DNA of 64,000 bases, taken from positions 960,786 to 1,024,785 of the forward strand of contig VFFE01008908.1 of NCBI GenBank assembly GCA_008921705.1, written 5' to 3'. How positions within the stretch are numbered: position 1 is the stretch's first letter; each line of letters begins with the position of its first letter. This DNA is from Burhinus oedicnemus (lineage: Eukaryota; Chordata; Aves; Charadriiformes; Burhinidae). Shown one piece after another: positions 50,290-62,600 of this stretch. The notes beneath the pieces are model-generated. The model was not told the origin of the DNA. It was given only the letters and a program-made list of their open reading frames with translations, and did no database searches. A program made the position numbers and the translations under genes.

Positions 50290-50615
50290 GTGGGGGCAGC
50301 CAGGGCCGCCCCTCAGCCTCCTGAGGCGGGGTCGCCGCTCCGCCATGGCGGGTACCGAGGCGCAGGCCTCGCTCCGCCCTCTCCTGACGTGACAGGGCGC
50401 CGGAGGGCGGCTGCGCGCCGGCCTCTTTGCGACGTGGAGCCCGGCGGCGCGCATGCGCGGGGCCGCCCGCCCCGCCCTCCCCTCCGCGCAGAGCCGTGGC
50501 CGCCGGCCCCGCTGCCGCCGGGGAGGGGGCTCTGAGGGCGGGTCGGGTCGCCCCCCAGCCCGCCTCTCTGCTTCTGGCCCGGTGCCGCCGCCGCCTCCGC
50601 GCGGGAGCGGGGAGG
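50290..50615 (+). promoter_or_regulatory. CpG-rich TMF1 promoter and 5' leader
   Basis: A dense CpG block from about 50290 through exon 1 into intron 1 (about 50950), with no TATA box. It contains a CRE-like TGACGTGA at 50385-50392 and a perfect NRF1 palindrome at 50448-50459 (CGCGCATGCGCG). The start site is not visible; ATGs at 50345 and 50453 become upstream open frames if transcription begins before them. Confidence 0.65.
50448..50459. promoter_or_regulatory. NRF1 site upstream of TMF1
   Basis: CGCGCATGCGCG fits the NRF1 consensus YGCGCATGCGCR on both strands and is fully palindromic. It is 156 bases before the TMF1 start codon, in the range where NRF1 sites are found in CpG-island promoters. 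Confidence 0.6.
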
Positions 50616-53600
50616 ATGAGCTGGTTCAACGCCTCGCAGCTGTCCAGCTTCGCCAAGCAGGCGCTGTCGCAGGCCCAGAAGTCCATCGACCGGGTGCTGG
50701 ACATCCAGGCCGAGGAGAGCCCCTGGCCCGACGCCGTCATCCCCGACTACGGCGACGGTAAGCGCGGGCGGCGGCGGGCGGCCCAGGCCGTGCCCCCTGA
50801 CCGCCGTGTGGGGCGGGCCGAGCCGCCTCGCCTCACGGCCTGCAGCCCGGCCCCCGCAGCGGGGCTGGCCGGGGCGGCGCCTTCCCCTCACCCTGCTCTT
50901 CCGCCCCCCTCCCCTGTCTCCCCCTTAACCCGGGCCGGGGGTTACACTTGTGGAGGTGTAACCGGCCCCTCCTGTCCAAAGCCCGTTCTACAGCGCCTGT
51001 GGTACTTCGCGTTCCCCCCTTACAGGCGCGAACAGGAGGCAGAACACTGACAAAAAGCTGAGGAAGCCTCAGCAGCACAAGCAATTAAAAAAAAAAATTA
51101 AAAAAAAAAAAATAAAAAAAATTTTAAAAATAAAAAAAGTACCAGCGTCATGCTTTTGTTGCATGGGTGGTGTTGCACCTCATACCTGTATGTCTCAAGG
51201 CGTTATTTTTTTGCTGAGGGACTAATAAGTGATAAAAACCTTTTTATTAATAAAAAGGGGGAAATTATGTTCTTTCTGAGGCATATATGGGTTCGGTCTT
51301 TGTGACAGGAAGAGCAGAGTACAAGCTGAAAGTCTACTCCATGTAAACCAAGTGAAGTTTCCACTTTTTCTGGTGTTAAGTTCATAATCCTCCAACATCT
51401 GTTGAAAGGAATGTGCTGGTGGAAAAATTGTCGCAGCTTGGTTATGAGGAAGTGTCTCCTTTGTATGTGTACTAATGCAGAACCTGAAAGAGTGATCAGT
51501 CCTAAATTGCTGTTTGGAAATGAAAGAGCAAAAAAGGAGCCCTCTTGTTAGAAACCTTTTTTCTGTAGAAACCTTAAAGATAATAAGGAGTAAGGAAGAG
51601 GGTGGGAAACTAAGTCATCTGGAATCAGCGTCCTTATTGCAACTATATCTAGAAGACACATATGTATTTATAGGGTGAGGTTGTTTCCGGGTATACACAC
51701 AGCAGAGTTAGATTTCTGAAAACTGTAAGAATTGAAAGTGTTTTGTTGGTTGGCTGCGTAGTAAAGTGTACGGTCAGTTTGGCATGTTTTCATCCCTTTG
51801 TGGAGCAAGGGCTCGACAGTCACATACGTAGTCCCGTGTCGTCTTAAATTACAGGAATTGTTTATAGAAGACTGTGTCGTGCTTCAGTTTCTTAAAACTT
51901 TAGACTTGTCCAAACAGTTTTTTAATTTAATTTATATCTTAGTATTTATAGTAGTTCTGTAATTCATAAGGAAAGCAGCAAAGATCGGGCTGCATCTGTT
52001 TTTCAGGGAAAGCATTTGTTTATAAAAGAAGGCAAAATATTTTCTGAATGCTACAATTTACTCACAGGGCTTTTTCTGAAGCTATTGAATCACGGACAAG
52101 GTAGTAATAAATCAGACGTTTGTAGTATTTTTGGTAATGAGAGCAGTAATTATCTGAATTTGAGATCTTGAGGCCAATAACTATCAACAGTTTCTGCAAG
52201 TGGTAGTCTGCTTTAAATATTACTAGTCAACATTTTTAATAGGTACTACTGTATAAAGTGAGCTTGTTTTTAAGTAGCCTGAAATAGTTACGTTATCCAG
52301 ATTATGTTTGTAGGTACAAAATCAAATTGGATATTATTTTTTGACTTATCTCTCTTACTTGGGATGCTACTGAAATTTGATGCTGAAATTCTTATTATCC
52401 TTGCTGTTGACAAGTCCTGGAAAACCTGCAAGAAATACAATAGTGGAAACTGTTGACATTGTTTTAGGGCAGCTTCAAAACTAATCAGTGTTCTGGTTTA
52501 ACCCCAGCTGGCAACTAAACACCACGCAGCCACTCACTCCTCTCCGTGCCCCCAGCTGTGGGATGGGGAGGAGAGTCAGGGCCGGGGGAAGTTGAAACGC
52601 TTGGGTTGAGATAAAGACAGTTTAATGGGACAGTAAAGGAAGATAAAATAATAATAAAAGAATATACAAAATGAGTGATGCACAATGTATTGCTCACTGC
52701 CTGCTGACTAAGGCCCAGTCTGTCCCGAGCAGTGATCCCAGATCCCTGCCCCCGGCCAACCTCAATTATATACTGAGCATGACGTCTATGGTATGGAATA
52801 CTCCTTTGGCCAGCTTGTCCTGTCTGTGCTCCTTCTCAGCTTCAATGGGAAGCTGAAAAAGTCCTTTACTGCTTAGCAACAACTAAAAACATGAGCGTGT
52901 TATCAACATTATTCTTATCCTAAATCCAAAACAGCACTATACCAGCTGCCAGTAAGAAAATTAGCTATTCCGGCCAAAACCAGGACAGTATTTCTCCACA
53001 GGAGAAGAAAACTGTCATCTTAGCTGGGCTGCTGACAATGTGTATTGTCAGCTTCATGCTGTTGCTTGGTGGAGGAGGAAAAATACGAAGCCTGTCACAA
53101 ACTGAAAGGGCAAGAACCCTTCTTACAGTGTAAATGCCACAAATATTTAAAGCTTTTTTCCTCCTGTTTTCTGTAATGGTGTGTGAAGTGTTTGTCTGTG
53201 TGCTACTGGCAGATAACTTTTAAGACCTAGTAATCGTCTCCCCCTTTTGTAACCTGTATAATTCTCTACTTCTGAACTACATTTTTTCAGATTGTTTTGC
53301 TTAGCCTCCTCTCCCTATAGGAAGCAGGAGGCCACATTCCCTTTCACATGTTCCCTTTGCAAAGGAAATGCTGTTTTTTGTGCCTGAATAGGCTTCAGGC
53401 TTGCCCTTTTAGCTTTTGGAGTGCTGTGTGGGCTTATTTCCCCTTCCCAGACACTTTTCTCCATCTTCTTTCTGAAATTCTCACTCTTGGATTTACTGGT
53501 GTAATTTGTGTATGGTTTCTTTCTGCCTTTGCTTAAGTTGCTGTTTAACAAGGAGGGAGCTAGTTGGTTATATTCAGGTACTCCTACTTTCCGGAGGTGT

Positions 53601-56600
53601 CTGTGTCCACCTTAAGACTTAGAATTACTTGGTGTGTCCCTTAAGCTGCTTTTGCAGTTCCAAGCTTTGTAAGGTAGTAGTAATGAAAGTGATGCTGTTT
53701 GCAATCACGTGTAATATTCACTTTAAGTTATATGATATTGAAAACATTTTTTTCTGAATTGTTGCATCTAAAAAGACAAATACTGAAAAATAATGCATTT
53801 TAAGTGTTATTGACCTGTTCCTTTTTTTATTGTTTTAGGAACAAATTCTCTCATAAGTGGAGGATGGGATACATCTTCCTGGGGCTTAAGTTCAAATACA
53901 GAACCACAGAATCAGCCAATATCGCCAACAGCAATCACTAAGCCAGTGAGGAGGACAGTAGTAGATGAATCTGAAAACTTCTTCAGTGCCTTTCTCTCCC
54001 CGACAGATGTTCAGAGTATACAGAAAAATCCAGTCGTGTCCAAACCTCCAGCGAAATCACAGCGACCCAAAGAGGAGGTGAAAAGCGCTTTAAAGGAGTC
54101 TCAACACCCCAGTCAGCTGGAAGTACCCGTGACAACAGAGGCAGAAGTGAAGGATTCCTCTGTAGCTGGCCTAGTGGACTTGAAGAACCTCGATATTCCC
54201 AAGGAGAAATCAGAAGAGAATTCTGTGCTTAAATCTAACGCCAAGCATGAAGAAAGCACAAATGAAGTTCCTGACAAAAAGGTGTCTCCTCGAAATCTGG
54301 AAGTACCTGAAGATGCTCTTAATGAAAAATCCAGTGCAGGAGGGGATGGAATGGGAGGTGCACAGGATAGCACTTCGCAGCCTCTTAATGCAGGTACAAA
54401 AGACATTGTTTTGGAAACTAAGGAGCGAAAGACTGAGGACAGGCAAAGCAATACACCGTCACCTCCAGTTAGCACTTTCTCCTCGGGAACATCCACAACT
54501 AGTGATATTGAAGTTCTAGACCATGAAAGTGTAATAAGTGAGAGCTCAGTAAGTTCAAGACAAGAAGCTGCAGATTCAAAATCCAGTCTTCATCTAATGC
54601 AGACATCATTTCAACTTTTATCTACATCTGCCTGTGCAGATTATAATCGTTTAGATGACTTTCAAAAAATGACTGAGAGCTGCTGCTCTTCTGATGCTTT
54701 TGAAAGAATTGATTCATTTAGTGTACAGTCTTTAGATAGTAGAAGTGTAAGCGAAATAAATTCAGACGATGAGTTATCAGGCAAGGCTTCTGCTTCAGCA
54801 TCGGTCGCTGTCAGTCCTTCTGCGTCAAAGACAGAAATGGTTGATGCCCTGAAAAATAAATCTGAAAACTTGAATGACACTCCTGTTTTACATGCTGAGG
54901 AAGCTGAGATGGAAGAGAGTGGGAGAAGTGCAACCCCTGTTAATTCTGAGCAGCCAGATGTTTTGGTTGCTACTGTGCAAACTGTGGAAGAACAGATTGT
55001 GGAAGAGGAGACTGAGCCACAGCAGGATGCTGTTGAAAAATTGGTAGAAGAGGACACTGAAAAGCAAGAGCTTAAAAAGGTAACTGTAAAACATGTTTTG
55101 CAAACACACCCTTTTTTTCAAACAAATGAAACTCCTGTCATCTCCTTGTATAGGTATTAGCTTCACCTTATTTGAATGGATTACTTGATGCTGAACTACC
55201 TTTCCTTGTAGAAAACTGTCCTTGATATTCTCCTGTGGAAGAATACTGGTGAAATTTCTGGTCAAATATTTTTTTTTTGGGTTGCACCTAATCCACTTAG
55301 TTATCACTGTGAGTTGTGAGTAGTGCTAGCAAACAGGAAGCCTTGATAGGTCAAATGTGTTATTTTAATTCTTTGGTGTATTTTTTTTCTGTGAAAGGTG
55401 GAGGAGATTCCTTGAAATGTTTTTATTTGAATTATGAAACTACAAGCCTTCAGTATTTCAGCAATAATCAAGATAATATTTTGCAAGCATTTTTTTCCAC
55501 AGACTTAGAAACTCTCAAATTTGATTATGTTCTAGGAACATTATGCATGTTCTTTGAGGATAGCAGTAGTTAGTGTAAGTGCGTGCCTTTTACTAGATAA
55601 ATTAATGTTTGCTTGTAGCAGAAATAATCTTTACTTTCAAAAAGAAGGTACCCTGGGCTTTTTAATGAAGAAGATAAGCATAGTTATGGATAGTGAATAG
55701 ATTAAAAGAAATTAGTATGGCTAGTTTAAATGGATGGAATGACTAGAAATGTGGTGAAGTAGAATACTCAAGTGTATGGAAGGCTAAACTGGAGCTTTGA
55801 AGGTGTGTGTTTTGTCCAGTTCTGCCAGTGTATTGTGTGCACTATCTTTTTTCCATTTCCTTTGTTGCCTTCCTGTCCGTCTATTCTTGTTTTTAATTTC
55901 TGAACGCCTTTGACTGTGTTTTGTTCTGTTTCTTTGCATTTTGCTTTGCTCATAGTCTGTGTGCCTAGTATGTGACGTAATGGGTCCTACCCACAGCCTT
56001 GCCCTGTAGGCATGTTTGCAATGCTGATGCTGTTTCTAATAGTAATAAAGGAAAAGCAATAGCTTAGGGGAGTTCATAAACGCCGACGTCATCTATGTTT
56101 TAAGGAAAGCATTTTTTTGTGTCAATCACAGAATGTCAGTGTAAATTCCTTAGGGAACTCCAAAACCACGGACTGTTATCCGTAAGTTTTCCTAACTTAA
56201 ATGGTTATACATTGTGGGAAACAGTGATAATGGACTATAGCAAATTTTGTCTTTCATTGGTCATATTGAGCTACACTTACAGAATCTGTTTCATTTGTTT
56301 ATATTGTATATTTGCATGTACGTTTGTGTTATTTCTCTATATTTAGCTCTCCAAAATCTGGTATTAAAAATGATTTTGATGATGTGAGCTAAGAGCTCTT
56401 GACCATGCCTGAAAGTTTTCTTCCCTCATCTGATGCTGTATTGCTGCTTTGTGCTAACATTTCATAGAAGAGACCTTCCAATGTAAATTATTCTGTGATT
56501 CTGTAAAGAGTGGTATAAGGAGCACTGGGAGTCTTAATGGTTAATCTTAGCTATAGTTTTATAGGCTATCAGCTCTCTTTAAAAATGTAATTTATAATTA

Positions 56601-59600
56601 AATATAACTGTTGATGACTGTGTTGAGGAACTTAGCTGAGCCACATATGCTTACTTAGTAGAAAACAGGTGTCTTGTGTTTAGATATTGCTTAATTCTAA
56701 ATTAACGTGGCAGAAACACAGACTTTTACCTCAAATTCCTAAAAACATTGACAAGTTCAGCTTTAAATAGTGTTGGGAGGGAATGGCGGGGGGAAAGGGG
56801 AAGCCTGCCCCTCTTGTGTTTTAATTGTCCCATTCATCTGATCTTTATCTGTAAAAACGTTGTCCAGATGATTGATTCATTAACTGAGAAACTGGAGAAG
56901 AGGGAAATACAGTTATTAAGTACTAGTAAAGAAAAGGCGCGCCTGGAAGAAGCTTATGATAACCTAAAAGAGTAAGTATGAAAATATACACAGTAGTGGG
57001 TGTAACTGTAACTTTACTGTAATACAATCAGTAGACAATATTGTAAAACGAGTAGCTTTGTAACTAGAACAAAGGTTGCAAGGGATGTGCACTGTTTGGG
57101 AAAGGTGGAAATAATGATTGCATGTACTGTGATGGTATTTTTTAAAGACACCTTACTTCTTGGGGCCAAGATCTCTTTTGGGAAGAGGCTGGTGAAAGAT
57201 TTTTTCAGGAAGTAAGCAGTAAGAATGACAAACAAATGTGTAGAGTCAGACTTGGTTATTATTAAAGATCTTTGCTGTAAGGCTGGATTCAGCTATTAGG
57301 GGAGACTGACTTTTCTGATACAGATGGATGAACTTGATTTTCTAAGTAATTTGCTGACTAAACATAGGCAGTGAAAGTGTGGTAGAAGGGCTGGTTGTAG
57401 GTAAAAACCTGAATTCATTATTTAATTCAGTTAAAACCAAAAGGAAAAAAAAAGAAATTTGGATTTACCAGTTTACTGATCAAATATCAAGTTAAAAAAT
57501 GTACAGGTAATATGTGAAGTTACTATATAATGACTAAATTGATCTTAACTTAAAAATACATTTAATCATTTGCCCTGTATGTGATACAGACTATGGTTAA
57601 TCAGCAAGAACTTGATTAAGGGGCAAAACATTTAAGGCAAATCAAGCATTTCATTTTTTTCATGGGTAAATTACTGAATTAACAAAGATCCTTGGGTCAT
57701 ACTTCTAATATGGATGGGGTTTTTTGGCTCTGGTTAATACGTGTAAAATAAAAAAAACCCAAAGCAAAACACATTTTAAAAGCATTTAAGAAAACCTGTT
57801 GCAAACTGCTCGGAATGCCACATAAACATGCAACTTTTCTGAAATGTTAATTTTAAATGTAGTGAAATGTTTAGAATGAAAGAAGAGAGCAGTAGCCTTT
57901 CATCTCTTAAAGAGGAGTTTGCTCAGCGAATTGCAGATGCTGAAAAGAAGCTCCAGCTCGCCTGCAAGGAAAGAGATGCAGCTAAAAAGGTAATTTGGCT
58001 TTTTACGGAAATTGATTTTTATTATTTTAGAACAAAATTAAATTTCTTGAGGTAGATTCATAAAAATTAAGGTAGGGAAAAGCACGAGACTAACAGGTGC
58101 TATCTCATGGTATTAGTAACTAGCATAAGCTGATTCTAGCCTCCCAGGCTGCTTGTTATTTTGTTGTGTTGACACATTTATTCTTGCAGCCGTGTTGTGA
58201 ACCAAGTTAGGGAGCTCATTTAAGTTAAAGTTAGTCTGGTTTGGGGGTAAAGAAAGGTTTAACGTCTGCTTTCATTTCCCTTGTACCCATATATTCATTT
58301 GCATTGGCATGAGGGAGAAGAATGGCTTGGGGGATGTGAGGAAGTGGCAAAGAATGGGAATGGCTTCTTTAGAGGATCAGCTGGTAGGTAAATTAGGGAC
58401 TGAAGACAGATTGATTTGGAATGAGCAAAGAAGTCTGCAGCAACAAAGTTTATGGAGTTTGAATGTTCTTGACCTGGTATCACAGCATTACATTTCTCTA
58501 ACTTATTGCTAGTCTCCAAAAAGTAAACTCAAATCTATAACTGAAAAATTATCTGATACCTGTGTGTGACTATAACAGTCTGTTTATAGTATATTGAGAA
58601 AGTTTAAAGTATAGAAAGTGAAACGGAAGAAGGAGTTGGAACAAGTTGTACAGAGAATTTATGGAGTCTCAATCCTTGGAGGTTTTTAAAACTTGATGGA
58701 ATAAGGCTCTGAGCAATCGGATTTGATCAGATAATCTCCAGAGTTCCCTTCCAACCTAAATTGTTTTCAGAGAAAAGCCTTTTGAGAAGAAGTGGAGAAG
58801 AAAGAGGTGATGAGTGTAACTTACTGTGCGTTTATGCATAAATATATTTTAATAAGTGGTCTTAAGTATTTTATCCTATTATTTAGGAAGTAAAGACTGT
58901 TAAAGAAGAATTGGCTACAAGACTTAATACTAATGAAACTGCCGAATTACTGAAAGAAAAAGAAGAGCAAATCAAAGGATTAATGGAGGAAGGTGAGAAT
59001 TAAAAATTAAATAGTAAAAATTTGTAGAATAATATGAAGTATAAAGCCTTCGCACATGAGCCTTCTTTATGTGAGAGGAAAAAACCCCACATTATTTGAA
59101 ACGTTAGATGTTTCTGAACATTTAAGCCATCTAGTTAACAGCAAAGAGCAACAAGAGGGATCAGTCAAATAGAGATGGCTGGAGGGGTACTTTCTGCAGT
59201 GTGCGTTAACGGTCCTGTGAGATAAAACCAGCATGCAGTACAACACTCCATGTTCCATTCAGCAGAAATATAACTAAAGCATTATTCAAGGCACTTCTAC
59301 AGTGTCTCCCTTACTACTTTTTAATTTTGAAAGTAAAATATAGTTACTAAATGAACAGGCCGTTTTGATGTTTTTCCTGATATGATGAGCTCATTTGCTT
59401 TACTTTCAACGCCTTTCACTTCCTATTCTATGTCACTATAGGTTAGTATAGCAAGGTCATCTCAGGATAAGGTAGATTTAAAACTTAAGAACTTGCATGA
59501 AAAAATATAAGAGTAAGTATTTTGATATATTGCTGATTATTATTTTCATGGGACTGAAGAGCAGGGGGAGGTGTGGATAGAGGCAGATAGAATAACAGCA

Positions 59601-62600
59601 ATATGCACTAGCTTTATGTTAATTTTCTTCACAGGAGAAAAGCTTTCCAAACAGCAGCTGCACAATTCCAACATTATTAAGAAATTAAGAGCCAAGGAGA
59701 AAGAGAGAGAAAATATTAACGCAAAACAGAACAAAAAGATTAAGGAATTGGAAGAGGAGTTGCAGCATTTGAAACAGGTGAGATATAAAAAGTTTTTTGT
59801 TAGTTTTTTTTTTTTTTTAATAAAAATAAATATTAGCTGCAGGGTAGCCTTTTGGCGAGGCTCTAGATAGCCTGATTTTTTTCTTTTCTGAGAGACTTCT
59901 CTATTTCATGTTATTGGAACACTGAGATGTGATTTCTGGGTGTATTCTCAGAGCAGTTTACAACTGTGGTCAGATATCTCTCCGGCTGCTTGTTTGCACT
60001 TGCACTGCTCGTTATCAGGTGGGCTGACCAAGTTCAGTTCACTGAATTTCAGTACCAGCAGAATTTGGGCAGGGTTTTTTGTTCAGTTAGTGATTGAATC
60101 AAGACCTTAGAGGCAGCAGACCCAGTATGAGGAAGTATGTGAAACTGTGGTGAAGAGCTCCCTGCTCTGGGGAAGACAAGGGAGCAGAACCTTTCTCTTT
60201 TGGTGAAACGTTAGATCGGTGTAGTCATTTTGTGTAAATTCATTCTGAATTGGTTGCCACCATTGTTGTTGTCCTCAGATCGTGTCATCTACCCCATGAA
60301 CTGGGATTAGTCTCATGTGTCTTGTTTGCACTCTAATAGGTGCTTGATGGCAAGGAAGACCTTGAGAAGCAGCATCGAGACAGCATTAAACAACTGAACA
60401 GCGTTGTAGAGCGACAAGAAAAGGATCTGGCTAAACTTCAGGCAGAAGTGGAAGACCTTGAAGAACGGAACAGAAGCGTGCAGGCAGCACTTGACAGTGC
60501 ATACAAGTAAGCAGATATTTGTGTGCCTGTCTTCAACCATACATTCAGCCGCTGTGTCTATTTCTTGTGCAATGGTTGTGAAACGTTAATATATAACAAA
60601 GTTATTTTCGGTCACTGTTGGCATTGTATAAACTGTAAATGCATTGCCTTTTTTTTTTTTTTTTTTTTTTTTNNNNNNNNNNNNNNNNNNNNAACTAATC
60701 TGTAATTTCTTTTTTCATATTTTTTTTTTTTTTCTTTCTTCCTCCCCAGGGAACTTGCAGATCTTCATAAAGCAAATGCTACAAAGGACAGTGAGGCACA
60801 AGAAGCAGCCCTAAGTCGGGAAATGAAGGCAAAGGAAGAGCTTGGGTTAGCTCTGGAGAAGGCCCAGGATGAGGCACGGCAGCAACAAGAAGCTTTGGCA
60901 ATTCAGGTGGGTTTTAAATGCAGTGAATAATTTTTTTTTTCATTGAACAAATTAATGTACTTGGACGGCGTGTGCATCTGATGTAATGGACGAGATGCAA
61001 TATAAGGTGGAACTCATTTTTGCATACTTAGCAAATAACCAATGGATTTCTTTCCTGTGAACCTGTTCAGTCTTCAGTGGTAGTTGTGCTAAGCTTTAAA
61101 ATATTAATTTTATTTAAAAATATTTTTGATTTTACTTGTCTAAATGAAGTGACTTTGACAGCCTCTATGTATGAAGTTTGTAGTGGTCTTACTGTGATGC
61201 AAAGGTCAAGAAATGTAGTTGGACAAAATTTTTAGTGATAAATAAATGAGTAACTCTTTGTGTGCATGCAAAACTTAAGCCTTTAATTTGTAAACAGACA
61301 TACTGTCTAACACTGTTTAAAAACGGTATAGGACTGTAGCAATGAATAGGTGGTACTATAACTTTTGGCAAGAGATTAATGACGATATCTTGTTTATTTA
61401 GGTGGCAGACCTGAGGCTAGCGCTGCAACGAGCAGAACAGCAGGCAGCAAGAAAAGAAGACTATTTACGCCAGGAAATTGGTGAACTACAACAGGTGCTG
61501 TAGCAAATAGATAATGCCAACATGTATCTGCAAGGAGGGCTTCTAAAAACTGAAAATTAAACGCTAGCATGACATCAATAGCCTGAAAAAGAGGCTTTCA
61601 TTACCGGCGGTAGTTGTCCATTGTAGAACAACAATAAAAATATTAAAGGAAATGGGTTTTTTTAATCATATATTGAAAACAAAATCATAGTTTTTATGAT
61701 GCCTTTTAAATGTAATGCTGTCCTTCTAATATAAGACAAAGTACAGCCATTAAGTTTGTAATAGTCCTCTAAAATTGCTAGCAAATATGTTTTAAATTAC
61801 TCTTTAGTTGCTTCTTAAGAATATTTTGCTTATTCTTAAGGTCCAGAAAATAGACAGATTGTTGCCAGAATGTTTCAAGTGATGTCCAGAGGGCTCTTGA
61901 AATGTAAATTTCTGGGCTGTTGCTCTATCATGTATCTAAAAATATTAGGCTTCTGTCTTGAAATTTCACACTTTATTGTGAGTCTCAACATATAAATTTT
62001 AGAATGTAAAGCAACTGCTACATGTTTAGCTGAATTCTGTATTAATCTTTTAATCCATTATATGATTTTAAAGTTTAATTGTATTTAATTTGTGGTTTCA
62101 GAGACTCCAAGAAGCAGAGAGCCGGAACCAAGAACTAAGTCAAAGTGTTACATCTGCTACACGGCCACTTCTCCGGCAGATAGAAAATCTGCAAGCCACA
62201 CTGGGAGCACAAACCTCTGCGTGGGAAAAATTGGAAAAGAACCTTTCTGACAGACTTGGTAAGATGTTCTTATCTTTTACTGAACCGTGAGGCTCTTGAT
62301 GAAGATGTGAGGTGGCTGAAGGTAAATGAAAAGAGCTTGACACTTGCCCAAAGCATAGATGGTAGGTCAGGAGAGGTGAGCACAAAATGCTTTTCTCTAA
62401 GGAAGTAGTATGTGGGGTATTCTGCCAAGGTTCTTGGACAGGTAATTCTCTGATTCTCCTTATAACACAGTGTAACATAAGATTGTAAGATAGAGGTGTT
62501 AAGATGTACATGTCCTTACAGCATCTAAAGGAAAGATGGACATTGAGACACTAGAAGACCACCAGCATTTTCAGTTGTCAAGCCTGGTGCTTAGATTCTG

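Noticed and set aside
50427..50615. In-frame open extension upstream of the TMF1 ATG
   Set aside because: It has no ATG (begins at TTG), is arginine/alanine rich from CpG-rich sequence, and MSWFNASQ is the conserved golgin start.
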